Positions 8,489 to 17,232 are shown, counted from the stretch's first letter. The stretch: 64,000 nucleotides of DNA from Sinorhizobium garamanticum (GCF_029892065.1 NZ_CP120375.1:124001-188000); one strand, 5' to 3'. Notes: generated by a model not told the origin, from the letters alone. Numbers and translations are program-made.

Positions 8489-8931
8489 GGCCTATAGCCC
8501 TGCGCCGGAAGGAACGATCCGGCGTAATACGGCTTGAAGGACTTGAGAGGCCGCGCAAACTGAAACATGCATGTCAGGCGACGGGTGGCAGAGGTCTTGG
8601 GACCTCGCCTGCCGACGAGATGCGGTAGAAGCTCCTCAGTGTGGTCTTTATCGCACCGGAACTCATGAGATCGTCGAGTACTGCAACGATTGTCGGACTC
8701 AAAGCTGCACTGCAGAACCGCATCAAATCGAAAGCCCCGAAGAGAGTCGCCCCGCTCGTTTCGAGGTTGCCGGCGCTCGGTTTCAGCCTCGCTCGACAGG
8801 ATGAGGATGTCATCTGAAAGGATGCGTTCGCGGAGGTTTGCGAGGGAAGGTCTCACCGGCAAGTCACCAGCATACAGCGGTAATTTGCCATCTACTCTCA
8901 AAGGTAATGACTTTGCTTTATTCATTGTCAC
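8485..8931 (-). pseudogene. Decayed copy of a PntC-like nucleotidyltransferase
   Basis: A 148-codon frame is open here but makes no sensible protein throughout. In the neighbouring frame (about 8574-8813) lies a clear relative of the intact cytidylyltransferase at 13191-13964: RLKPSAGNLETSGATLF and FDLMRFCSAALSPTIV align with that protein's RLNQTAASLLSDGPSLF and MNLMRFSSIALSMTIV. The N-terminal nucleotide loop and the centre are missing and the reading frame is shifted. The gene was once first in the leftward operon, with ATGA overlap to the phosphotransferase. The working copy is now in the rightward arm, so the function may have been relocated or duplicated before this one decayed. Confidence 0.72.
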
Positions 8932-9481
8932 GGCTCCCTCTTAAAGATCAACTTCAATGGTCAGCAGAAAAATTTCAAGCCACATCAGAATGTATCTATA
9001 AATATATCTCGGTATACCAGCCCCGACCACGATATGCTGGATATATTGTCTAATGTATCCGCCGAAATATATCTCGCCCTGATCTTTGATCGGCTACTCC
9101 CTTTCGCGTGGTCTAAATAGTTCGTATCTATCGCAGGTCGCACTTTATCCTTGAACCCACCGAAGCCCGCCGAGTCATCTTCCACCAGCTGCAAGGAATT
9201 TGCGTGACCGCCAACGAGATGGCGCGTGAGCGCAGAGCTAAGCTGCGCGAGCTCGCCCGGTTCTCCCATGTGCCAATCGGTGATCCAGCGGATCATGCTG
9301 ACGGCCCTGCCAGACCACATAAAACGGAGCCTGAGCCGTAGCGCACCTTAGATGCACCATGCTACGCTCGATTTGGGAGCATCACACTGTTCTCGGTTTA
9401 TCCTGCTTCTTTGGTGAAAATCTCATCCGCCTTTTCGTTGCTAAGTCAGGTGACCGGTGAAGGACTTCAGGAAGGAAAAGC
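8932..9481. promoter_or_regulatory. Divergent regulatory region of the phosphonate cluster with two AAATATATCT sites
   Basis: No gene is supportable in this 550-base stretch between the leftward operon and the rightward GntR gene. Its left part is strikingly A+T-rich. AAATATATCT occurs at 9000-9009, followed by CGGTATACC with the palindrome GGTATACC at 9011-9018, and again at 9065-9074, followed by CGCC. The same 10-mer appears once more upstream of pepM (10896-10905). I found no further copies while reading, but did not search exhaustively. The sites are plausible operators for the adjacent GntR-family regulator. Confidence 0.5.
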
Positions 9482-10198
9482 TTGGAGATGTGGCTCTGTG
9501 AAAAATTGCCCCAGTGTCGTGGAATAGAAATGCCGAGTTTAGCTTGTGGGCCCACGATGCGCGGAAAAGCCGACCGAGCCTACGATGCGGTCCTGCGGTT
9601 TCTCTATAGCTGCACTCACATGCCAGGGCAGCATCTTAATGAAAAAGAGCTAGCCTCCAAGCTCAACATCGGCCGGACTCCAGTTCGCGAAGCACTGATC
9701 CGGCTCGCTGCAGAAGGAAGGATCGTATCCGTTCCTCGAGAAGGCTTCTTCACGCGGCCATTGCTCGAGTGGGCTCTGCTGGATTCCTACATCATAGCCC
9801 GCCAAATTCTCACCTTTGCACTAACGCGTGTACAGCCCCAAGCATCCCACCACTCTTTGTCCTCCGATGTGTCATCTCCGTCGGTACTCGCTCTCCAGGC
9901 GGAAACGATATTCGCGGTGATAGCGCAAGGGTCGTCAAGCTGCGAGCTTTGCCAGATCATCGAGAAATTTTGTTTTGGCTCCCATCCTCTGCGCATGGAA
10001 ATAGCCGCATCAGAGCTCTCTCCTGGTTTCGAGGCGAGTCTCGCAAGGCTCACAGACGTGATGCCTCAGTTCGGCAACACGCCGGACGTGGTGAAATCCG
10101 CATTGATGAACCACTTAGATTTTGAGGAAGGAGCGATACCCGGGGTTCTACAAGAGTTCAGCAGACGACGGCTGGAAAGCTTCCCGTTAATCACGTAG
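9482..10198 (+). CDS. GntR-family transcriptional regulator, candidate controller of the phosphonate genes
   Basis: 238 residues. About residues 27-90 form a winged helix-turn-helix of the GntR/FadR type: LNEKELASKLNIGRTPVREALIRLAAEG contains the recognition helix with the family's TPVREAL signature. A helical ligand-binding domain follows and is less conserved. Start chosen at the TTG at 9482, six bases after AGGAAGG; an ATG at 9488 is the alternative. It is transcribed divergently from the leftward phosphonate operon and points toward pepM. Repeated AAATATATCT motifs flank it on both sides, the usual picture for a local regulator. The ligand is unknown; a cluster intermediate is likely but not shown. 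Confidence 0.82.
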   Translation: MEMWLCEKLPQCRGIEMPSLACGPTMRGKADRAYDAVLRFLYSCTHMPGQHLNEKELASKLNIGRTPVREALIRLAAEGRIVSVPREGFFTRPLLEWALLDSYIIARQILTFALTRVQPQASHHSLSSDVSSPSVLALQAETIFAVIAQGSSSCELCQIIEKFCFGSHPLRMEIAASELSPGFEASLARLTDVMPQFGNTPDVVKSALMNHLDFEEGAIPGVLQEFSRRRLESFPLIT

Positions 10199-10224
10199 AC
10201 GTATGAGCGGACTGCGACGCCGTC

Positions 10225-10690
10225 GTCGCTCCACGTACCTCTGTTGATGCCTGGTTGATGGGCGGTGTTGGCGCGAGCGTTGTCTTTCGTGGTGGCGCGA
10301 CTGACGTCCTCGGCGGGATTGACGTCGAGCATCCAACGCAAGCGGTTTTCGATCTCCCACCGGGAGCGGCTGGTGGTGAGCGCGCTCGGGCTGATTGCAG
10401 CAGATACCATAAACAGGCGCGACGCCCAGCATGGCCTCGTCGCGTAGGCTGGTGAGGCTGCCATCAGCGCGGTTGGTGCGGCGATGACCTCGGTCAGGCG
10501 CTCGATTCGGCCGGCTTCGCTTGTGCCACAACCGCCTTTTCCGGCCGCTACCAAATGATGGCAGTTGCCCTTTAGCGCGAGTATATAGTCCCGCGCGGTT
10601 CGCAGAAAGCCTCAGCCGCGGGTATGGCAGTGAGTGGCGTGACGATCTTGGCGTTCACAGCAAGCATACCCCCTCACTGATGATGGAGTT
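10225..10690 (-). mobile_element. ISAs1-family transposase remnant
   Basis: On the minus strand, residues resembling the 3' third of ISAs1-type transposases survive in shifted frames: RDYILALKGN near 10570-10600, VSAAISPSAL, then SRWEIENRLRWMLDV and ED at roughly 10290-10380. This matches the family's HW-IEN-LHW-LDV-ED block, with the last catalytic acid still visible. The rest, including the first two catalytic acids, is missing, and no inverted repeats are evident. It sits between the GntR gene and pepM, so an insertion landed inside the cluster and then decayed. Confidence 0.65.
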
Positions 10691-10895
10691 CGGAATTCAA
10701 AAGCGCCTGCTCATCGGCATACGGACCATTATCGGCCATCGCGTGCTCTGTCTTGTACAACATGCGGCGGTAAGTTGGAGGCCTGGATTAGACGGTAGAA
10801 ACCTCTTGGAGATTGAGAACAACAAACGGATAGCCTGGCGCTGGCAAAAGGTGTCTTTGCGATGCGGGTCGTTGGAATTGTTTTCGCATTGTGAC

Positions 10896-10912
10896 AAATA
10901 TATCTGCCGGTA
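10896..10912 (+). promoter_or_regulatory. AAATATATCT operator candidate upstream of pepM
   Basis: AAATATATCT followed by GCCGGTA, about 90 bases before the pepM start. It matches the two copies in the divergent region at 9000-9009 and 9065-9074. The copy at 9000 is also followed by a GGTA. The shared word upstream of both arms suggests one regulator, most simply the GntR protein encoded between them. Confidence 0.5.
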
Positions 10913-10993
10913 CGTTTGTTAAAATAATCAATGGCTTACTTGCCTTTTTCTGAGATGGGGCCCACTCTCCAGTCTCAGGAAGGAAGCATAACA

Positions 10994-11917
10994 ATGAACA
11001 GGGCAACTTCATTTCTGGCCAGCGGCGAAGTGTCGTCACCGACCATCTCATCGGCAATTCTTCGTGAACTCATTCTTTCGAGTGATCTCACATTTCTGAT
11101 GGAAGCGCACGACGGGCTGTCGGCAGCTATCGCTGAGCGCGCGGGGTTCAAGGGCCTGTGGGCTTCTGGCCTTTCTATCTCCTCGGTCCTTGGCTATCGG
11201 GATGCCAGTGAAGCAAGTTGGACGCAGATCGTCGACATAGTCGAACGCATCGTTGATGCAACCAATATTCCGGTTCTCGTCGACGGCGACAGCGGTTTTG
11301 GTAATTTCAATAACGCTCGCATTGTCGCACGCAAGCTTGAACAACGCGGTGCCGCCGGGCTGTGCCTTGAGGACAAGCAGTTCCCAAAAACGAACTCCTT
11401 CGTCGGCGACAGACATGCGTTAGCCGATATCGATGAATTTTCCGGACGCCTCAAGGCTGTAAAGGACACCACCGGCCCCGGTTTCGTCCTCGTCGCCCGC
11501 ATCGAGGCGATGATCGCCGGTCACGGTATCGACGAGGCGATTGTTCGAGCCGACGCATATGCGGAAGCCGGTGCCGACGCCATCCTCATCCACTCCCGCA
11601 AGCCGGTTGCTGACGAGATCCTGGCCTTTGCCAAGGAATGGAACAACAAGTTGCCAGTCGTGATAGTGCCGACGAAATACTACAAGACGCCGGTCTCAGC
11701 CTATCGCGATGCCAGAATTTCGACCGTCATCTGGGCTAACCATACGATGCGAGCGGCCATTGCCGGCATGCGACACATCTGCGACCGAATTCATGCGGAA
11801 CAAAGCGTTGCGGCTATTGAGGACGAAATTGCCGGCTTTGATGAGCTGTTCAGGCTGATGGCCTATGACGAGCTGGCTAAGGCGGAAGAACAGTATCTGC
11901 CTAAACAAACAGCGTAG
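10994..11917 (+). CDS. pepM: Phosphoenolpyruvate mutase
   Basis: 307 residues of the isocitrate lyase/PEP mutase superfamily. The product rearranges PEP to phosphonopyruvate, forming the C-P bond that opens nearly all phosphonate pathways. The diagnostic PepM motif EDKQFPKTNSF is intact at residues 126-136, which separates it from lyases and hydrolases of the superfamily. The metal-binding DGDSGFG lies at 97-103. Start chosen at 10994, just after AGGAAGG; an upstream in-frame ATG lacks such a site. It heads a three-gene run with an aminotransferase and a cytidylyltransferase. Because the equilibrium favours PEP, a downstream step must pull the reaction. No thiamine-dependent phosphonopyruvate decarboxylase is present in the window, so the aminotransferase next door probably does so. 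Confidence 0.95.
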   Translation: MNRATSFLASGEVSSPTISSAILRELILSSDLTFLMEAHDGLSAAIAERAGFKGLWASGLSISSVLGYRDASEASWTQIVDIVERIVDATNIPVLVDGDSGFGNFNNARIVARKLEQRGAAGLCLEDKQFPKTNSFVGDRHALADIDEFSGRLKAVKDTTGPGFVLVARIEAMIAGHGIDEAIVRADAYAEAGADAILIHSRKPVADEILAFAKEWNNKLPVVIVPTKYYKTPVSAYRDARISTVIWANHTMRAAIAGMRHICDRIHAEQSVAAIEDEIAGFDELFRLMAYDELAKAEEQYLPKQTA

Positions 11918-11964
11918 CCGCCGAAGGGCGTGAACCCGCAGAGCGGTAGTGGTGGGGGGTGCAC

Positions 11965-13155
11965 ATGCTTGCGCAACGGGCAAACCTGTTTAGTTCATCG
12001 GGGACGGCCGCGGCACGCGCGGCAGCAAAAGCAGCCGCCGATGCCGGCATGGAAATCATCGATCTCACCGCCGGAGAAATATGGAGCAACCTTGCGCCTG
12101 TCATTCGTGATGGCGCGATCGAGGCCATCAATAAGGGCATCAACCGTTACACCGAAACGATCGGCACTATGGAGCTGCGCGAGGAGCTGGCAAGGAAGAT
12201 TTCGCTCGATACTGACCAGATCTGGAAGGCCGAAGAGATAGCTGTGACGTCCGGCGCCAAGCAGGCTTTGTTCAACGCCGCGATGGTGCTCCTGAACCCC
12301 GGCGACGCGGTGATCATCCCGGCGCCCTATTGGACGACGTTTCCGGCGCAGGTGCTGATTGCCGGCGGCACCCCAGTCTTCGTCGATACGCGCACAAGCG
12401 GCTATGTGCCTCGCGTTGTGGATATCAAGGCAGCGGTAACGGATCGGACGCGAGCTATTGTCATCAACACGCCCAACAATCCCACAGGCGCCGTTTATGA
12501 CGTCCCGACACTGCGCGGCATCGCCGATCTCGCCGTCAAAAGGAATCTCTGGATCATTTTCGACGAATGCTACGGCGACTTCGTGCATGGGCACCACACG
12601 CATCACCCGATCGCCTCGATAGTTCCAGAGGTGCGCTCGCGTACCCTGATCGTCAACGGGTTCAGCAAATCGCTTGCTCTAACCGGCTGGCGGATCGGCT
12701 ACCTTGCGGGTCCGAAAGAGGTGATCAATGCCGTTAAAGCATTTCAGTCGCACACGACTTCCAACCCCAATGTGATCGCGCAGCACGCGGTGCTCGCCCA
12801 CTTGCAACGCGGGGATGGAGCCTATGAAAGCAAGCTGCGGTCACAGCTCGCCAGTGCCAGGCAGATGGGCCTTGACGTCCTTTCCTCACTGACGCGCGTC
12901 CCTGTGCCGAAAGCCGCAGGCGGCTTCTATTTCTATCTCGATCTTTCACGTCTGCTGCAGTCGGTATCCGGAAACGGCGGCCGGACAACAGCCGATGATA
13001 TAGTCGATTCGTTGCTCTCGGAAGCCGGCGTCGCAGCTGTTTCGGGTACCACATTCGGTGATCCTACCGGTCTTCGTCTCTCTTACGGGATTCCACCCGT
13101 AAGGCTTCGGATTGGCTTGAGCAGGCTTGTCCAGGTTCTCAACGCTTGGCGATGA
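11965..13155 (+). CDS. Class I/II aminotransferase, probable phosphonopyruvate transaminase
   Basis: 396 residues of the aspartate aminotransferase fold: NTPNNPTG near 168-175, FDECYGDF near 199-206, and the PLP lysine in NGFSKSLALTGWRIGYLAG (Lys235). The C-terminus is complete (RLSYGIPP then a terminal helix). The ATG at 11965 follows a G-rich Shine-Dalgarno (GGTGGGGGG); a GTG at 11959 is possible. It lies 47 bases after pepM and overlaps the untranslated leader of the next gene. With no decarboxylase present, amination of phosphonopyruvate to phosphonoalanine is the natural role, and it would pull the PEP mutase equilibrium. Activity on another 2-oxo acid cannot be excluded from sequence. 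Confidence 0.88.
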   Translation: MLAQRANLFSSSGTAAARAAAKAAADAGMEIIDLTAGEIWSNLAPVIRDGAIEAINKGINRYTETIGTMELREELARKISLDTDQIWKAEEIAVTSGAKQALFNAAMVLLNPGDAVIIPAPYWTTFPAQVLIAGGTPVFVDTRTSGYVPRVVDIKAAVTDRTRAIVINTPNNPTGAVYDVPTLRGIADLAVKRNLWIIFDECYGDFVHGHHTHHPIASIVPEVRSRTLIVNGFSKSLALTGWRIGYLAGPKEVINAVKAFQSHTTSNPNVIAQHAVLAHLQRGDGAYESKLRSQLASARQMGLDVLSSLTRVPVPKAAGGFYFYLDLSRLLQSVSGNGGRTTADDIVDSLLSEAGVAAVSGTTFGDPTGLRLSYGIPPVRLRIGLSRLVQVLNAWR

Positions 13156-13190
13156 CACCCGTCACTTGTGCAACGAAGAAGGGGAATGCG

Positions 13191-13964
13191 ATGCCCATTA
13201 CTGGACCGAAAAAGGCGGTCATTCTCGCCGCCGGTTTGGGCTCACGTCTGCGTCCGCTGACCGATCTGCAACCGAAACCGCTTGTCAGGGTCAACGGCAC
13301 GCCGATCCTCCACAATGCCTTGCGCAACCTGGAGGCGGTCGGCGTCCAGGAGGTGACGATCGTCGTCGGCTACCGCAAAGATGCCATTCAGTACGCCTGC
13401 GGCAGGCGCTTCGGCGGACTCGAGATCAACTATGTCGAGTCATCCCTCTTCGAGCGTACGGGCAGCGCCTATTCCCTTTGGCTGGCGCGGGACACTTTGC
13501 TGTCCGGCGACTGCTATGTTCTCGAAGGCGACGTTTTCTTCGAAGAGGATGCGCTGCGCTGCCTGATGATGGCCAATGCGCTGAATGCCGCGGCTGTCGC
13601 ACCTTTCGACCCTTCGATGGAAGGCTCAGGCGTTCTGGTCGCTAAGGACGGCCTAATATTCGAAGTCCGATTGAACCAAACGGCGGCCAGCCTCCTATCG
13701 GACGGGCCTTCGCTATTCAAGACGATGAATCTCATGCGCTTTTCCAGCATTGCGCTGAGCATGACGATCGTTCCGGCCCTGGACGAGCTCATCGGCTCCG
13801 GCGCGTCGAAAGCCTACACGGAGGAAGTGCTTGCTTATCTCATCGAGAAGCGCGGGCTGCAACTCGCCGCTGCACGCTGCGACGACCAAAGGTGGTACGA
13901 GATCGACAGTGTAGGTGATCTGCGAGTCGCCGAACGCATCTTCGGCACGCAAGCACTTGGATAG
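13191..13964 (+). CDS. PntC-like sugar/phosphonate nucleotidyltransferase
   Basis: 257 residues of the NTP-transferase family. The nucleotide loop ILAAGLGSRLRPLT is at 11-24, with the following Pro-Lys-Pro at 28-30, a VLEGDVFFEE metal-site segment, and DQRWYEIDSVGDL near the C-terminus, as in choline-phosphate and phosphonate cytidylyltransferases. Start chosen at 13191 behind GAAGGGGA; the longer frame overlaps the aminotransferase gene. In this neighbourhood the expected reaction is CTP plus a phosphonate (for example aminoethylphosphonate) giving CMP-phosphonate and diphosphate, the activation step before a CDP-alcohol-type transferase. A decayed relative lies at 8485-8931. Phosphocholine-like substrates are an alternative. 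Confidence 0.82.
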   Translation: MPITGPKKAVILAAGLGSRLRPLTDLQPKPLVRVNGTPILHNALRNLEAVGVQEVTIVVGYRKDAIQYACGRRFGGLEINYVESSLFERTGSAYSLWLARDTLLSGDCYVLEGDVFFEEDALRCLMMANALNAAAVAPFDPSMEGSGVLVAKDGLIFEVRLNQTAASLLSDGPSLFKTMNLMRFSSIALSMTIVPALDELIGSGASKAYTEEVLAYLIEKRGLQLAAARCDDQRWYEIDSVGDLRVAERIFGTQALG

Positions 13965-14254
13965 ACGCCGTCGTTGCGGGCGAATAGAAGGTATGGGTAT
14001 GTAGCATTACCTATCGATCGCGGCTAACGCAACTACAATCATTGGGAGCTTTTCTCCGGGTTCGCGATTCATCTCGCCTGTCGCTTGCAGATGCAGTGGT
14101 TCCTCTCTAACGGCATCGCAACCTGCCAAGAGACACTGGACGAGGTTGGCACGATGGGGCTCAGATGTTCGTCCAAGCGGCGTTGCCGCTGGCGTTCGGC
14201 GGCGGCGCTGCCATCGCTGAACAAGAGTGGTCGGGAAATATTTGGCGCACACGC

Positions 14255-16084
14255 CTAGCTTCTTTCTCTTGGCTGTAACGGTAGACCGTACGCTCGCATT
14301 TTGTTGTATAGGGTCTTTCGAGATATCCCGAGATATCGCGCGGCTTCACCGCGGCGAAAGCGATGGCGCTGAAGCGCATCGAGGATCCATTCCCGCTCAT
14401 CCCCCGGATGCGGATGTGGCGCGTCCGCGTTCACGTCGCCGAGCGGCGGCAAGTGCTCGGCCTTGATCCAGTCGCCTTCGCAGCGGATGGCGGCCGTTTC
14501 GAGCACGGATCTGAGCTCGCGGATATTTTCTGGCCACCCATAGGTCATCAGAACTCGGTATGCCGAGTGGTCCACCGACAGCTTCCGGCTGCGTCGATCC
14601 TTTCGGAGCGCTTGTAGGAAGTGTTCGCATAGGAGCGGAAGGTCTTCAAGGCGATCGCGCAGATTGGGAAGAAAGACGTGACCCGGCGCGAGACGCGACT
14701 CTAGCGAGGGTATCAGCAGCCCGCTTGAGCCCAACTCAGAGAGCGGCCGCGTCGATGTCAGGATCAGGCGGCCTTCAAACCGCCCTCTCTCATTGTCGCC
14801 CAGGCGCCTGTAAGCCCCCGTCTCAATGACTTCTACCAGACGTTCCTGGGCGTCGACGTGCAGGCATTCGACGTTCTCGATCAGCAGGGTTGCTTTGCTA
14901 TGGTACTGTAGCAGCCCAAGCACCTTCCTCCCGCCTTCGCTCGGGGCGAAGCCAAAAAGCGATTCGCCACTTGCGTCTTCGGAGCTGATGAGCTTGCTGC
15001 CGGGACGTCTGGCAGCTTCATGAATGCCCCTTGCCAGAAGCTTTTTGCCGGTTCCGGCTTCCCCGGTAATCAGAACCGGTAGAGCAGAAGCGGCAAGTTT
15101 TTCGATCCGTTGCTTGATTTGCTGGATGGAAGGTGACCGGCCGACGATCGAGTATTCGCGCTGCACATGCTCGAGCTGGCGCTCCAGTTCATCAATTCGC
15201 TTTTGCAAGGTGCCGACTGATTTGAAAGCCGATGTAATCTGCTCCATCGAAGCTTCGAGTGGCACCCGATCGATGGTGGAGCCTCCGATGTATCCGTCTG
15301 CCTTGGACAGTGCGGATACCTCGTACATTTGATCGGGGCTGACGATAGGGCCGCCCTCCAGGACACAAAGAGTGCCCTGTGAGATGGCCCGTATCTGACG
15401 GAAAATGATCTTCGCATACTCAGCCGCTTGCCTCAGGCTGAGCTCTGTGCGGCTTCCGACAGTCCCTCCGACGTTCCAGCCGAGATTGAGATTTATGATG
15501 TCCACGCCGGCGGTCGCTGCCTGCTGAGCTTCGGCCACAGTTCTAACATAGGCGAGGGTCGCCATATTTCTTCTCTGAGCGGCGCGAAGCATTTCAAGCT
15601 CACGCTGGAATCCCAGCCCTGCTCGCTCGATATCGCCCCGAAACCGTCCATCAAGGAAAATGGAGGTGGGGAAGTTTACAATTCCCCCGAAACCCGCATC
15701 CGCAATTCTTTCCAGTTCAGCTTCTATCGAACAGCGGGGATCGAAAGCACTGGCGCCGAAAAAAACAGGAACTTTGGCGAAAGGCAGGATTTCTGATTTG
15801 GCAAAATCCAGGACAAAGTCATTGCACTTGCGCAATGCGAGCAGGGAAAAGATAGAAGGGGCGCCCATGCTACGCAAACGCCCCGCATTCAGAGCGAGGA
15901 TAAAGTCTGCGCCGCCGCGCGAGGCTGCCTGGGCGGCCATTCCTGTGCCGATCGCGGCGCCGACGAGAGTCGTGTTTGGCTTGCCAAGCGTAGCTTTCAG
16001 AGTCGCGACAATCTCCGCTCTCGCGTGCGCGGGAGCGAAAAATTCAGGACGATGGACCCCAAGATGAACGATCGGATCAGCCAT
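14255..16084 (-). CDS. Transcriptional regulator: TIM-barrel sensor + AAA+ + Fis-type HTH, lacking GAFTGA
   Basis: 609 residues. Residues about 5-285 form a TIM barrel of the family formerly called 'TIM-barrel signal transduction' (PEP hydrolase-like), the same family as the enzyme at 17882-18739 (shared GTGMAAQ, GGIVNFPT and GGPIVSP motifs). A short coiled coil (about 291-311) leads to an AAA+ module with a slightly altered Walker A, GEAGTGKK (341-348), and a Walker B region LLIENVE. A Fis-type HTH ends the protein (RGEAARYLGISRKTLYNKM). The GAFTGA loop that contacts sigma-54 is absent: after ESLFGF the text passes directly to SEGGRKVLGL. It therefore probably acts on sigma-70 promoters, as TyrR does. 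Last gene of the leftward catabolic operon. Confidence 0.88.
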   Translation of the reverse strand: MADPIVHLGVHRPEFFAPAHARAEIVATLKATLGKPNTTLVGAAIGTGMAAQAASRGGADFILALNAGRLRSMGAPSIFSLLALRKCNDFVLDFAKSEILPFAKVPVFFGASAFDPRCSIEAELERIADAGFGGIVNFPTSIFLDGRFRGDIERAGLGFQRELEMLRAAQRRNMATLAYVRTVAEAQQAATAGVDIINLNLGWNVGGTVGSRTELSLRQAAEYAKIIFRQIRAISQGTLCVLEGGPIVSPDQMYEVSALSKADGYIGGSTIDRVPLEASMEQITSAFKSVGTLQKRIDELERQLEHVQREYSIVGRSPSIQQIKQRIEKLAASALPVLITGEAGTGKKLLARGIHEAARRPGSKLISSEDASGESLFGFAPSEGGRKVLGLLQYHSKATLLIENVECLHVDAQERLVEVIETGAYRRLGDNERGRFEGRLILTSTRPLSELGSSGLLIPSLESRLAPGHVFLPNLRDRLEDLPLLCEHFLQALRKDRRSRKLSVDHSAYRVLMTYGWPENIRELRSVLETAAIRCEGDWIKAEHLPPLGDVNADAPHPHPGDEREWILDALQRHRFRRGEAARYLGISRKTLYNKMRAYGLPLQPRERS

Positions 16085-16106
16085 TGTGAGGCTAACCTAC
16101 ATCTTA

Positions 16107-17192
16107 TCAAGACTCGATCGAAGCCCTCTCTCGGTAGGACTGGAGAAATTCCTGTACTTTCACCGGCTGACCCAGTCGGACGCTTTCGATCGCTGAGAAT
16201 ACAAGCGCAACAGACTGCAGATTCTCCCAGACGCTGGTTGCCATCGGCGGGCCGCCATCGAGCCACTCACAAAATTGCTCGATCAACAGTGCATTCTGCC
16301 ACTTCTTCCCGGGTAGCAGCGACACCTGCTGACCTTTTCCTTGCCGGCTGGCTTGTCGAAGCCGCATCGGATAGCGGTGAAATACCTCGATCTCACGATG
16401 GTCGAGGATAGCCGTCCCGGTTTCCCCTTCTACTCGAACATATTCGAAGGTCCAATCATTAAGGCCCGTGGCTTGTGCCGAAGACCCTTCATAGACACCA
16501 TGAGCGCCGTTCGCAAAGTCCATCAACACTATGGCGTCTGTGTCGCCCTCGTAATCTGCCCATTCCGGTTTCCACGTGCGGGCATAGATCGACGTGCAGG
16601 GCGCCCCGGCCAGATCAGCCATGATATCCAGGTGGTGTACGGCGCCCTCGATTAGCATAGGATGCATCATTTCGTGGCGAAAGCGCCCCCAGGAATCGTA
16701 GACGCGGAAGTCTCCGGCAAACCGACACGATATCGTATTGACACGGCCAATGGCGTCGGCACTCACGAGCGCTCTCAGCGTCGATTTGTCCTGATCAAAC
16801 CGGTGGCTCATCGTCACTCCCATGTTAAGGCGGGCCTTTCTCACTTTCTCGGCGATACGGACGGAGGCCTCCAAGGTGTCGGCGATCGGCTTCTCAGATA
16901 GAATCTGCATGCCGCGCGCAAGGGCTAGGTCGACGATCCCCTCGTGCAGAGCTGGCGGAATGACGATGGTGCAAAAGTCGGCATCCACCATCTGGAAGGC
17001 TTGCGCGGCCGAGGTGAAGCACTGTTCGGTCTTCAAGCCGAGATGCTTCCGGCCGATTTCGAGCGCTTTGGCATCGATGTCCACGAGCCCGACCACCTCG
17101 ATCGTCCCGTCCGCCACGTTCGGCGGCAGGAACGTGTCGCACCAGCGCTCTCCGAAACCGCCAGCGCCGATATGCAGGACCTTATACGTCAT
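16107..17192 (-). CDS. Gfo/Idh/MocA-family NAD(P)-dependent dehydrogenase
   Basis: 361 residues. The N-terminal Rossmann domain opens with VLHIGAGGFGERW and has the LSEKPIADT motif (the EKP typical of the family, near residue 98). The C-terminal alpha/beta domain contains GAVHHLDIMADLAG, where the conserved HxxD supplies the catalytic His. Such enzymes oxidise a ring or side-chain hydroxyl of sugars and cyclitols. Start chosen at the ATG at 17192 after GGAGGTG rather than the upstream GTG. It lies 40 bases after the bicupin gene and 22 before the regulator gene, all leftward. It is probably one oxidation step for the compound taken up by the ABC importer at 20.7-24.9 kb; the substrate is unknown. 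Confidence 0.88.
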   Translation of the reverse strand: MTYKVLHIGAGGFGERWCDTFLPPNVADGTIEVVGLVDIDAKALEIGRKHLGLKTEQCFTSAAQAFQMVDADFCTIVIPPALHEGIVDLALARGMQILSEKPIADTLEASVRIAEKVRKARLNMGVTMSHRFDQDKSTLRALVSADAIGRVNTISCRFAGDFRVYDSWGRFRHEMMHPMLIEGAVHHLDIMADLAGAPCTSIYARTWKPEWADYEGDTDAIVLMDFANGAHGVYEGSSAQATGLNDWTFEYVRVEGETGTAILDHREIEVFHRYPMRLRQASRQGKGQQVSLLPGKKWQNALLIEQFCEWLDGGPPMATSVWENLQSVALVFSAIESVRLGQPVKVQEFLQSYRERASIES

Positions 17193-17232
17193 GGATGTCA
17201 CCTCCAGATAGGCAGGACTTGGCGCGCACGGA

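Noticed and set aside
8985..9320. 111-codon minus-strand frame in the divergent regulatory region
   Set aside because: Runs through the A+T-rich operator region; translation has no recognisable feature.
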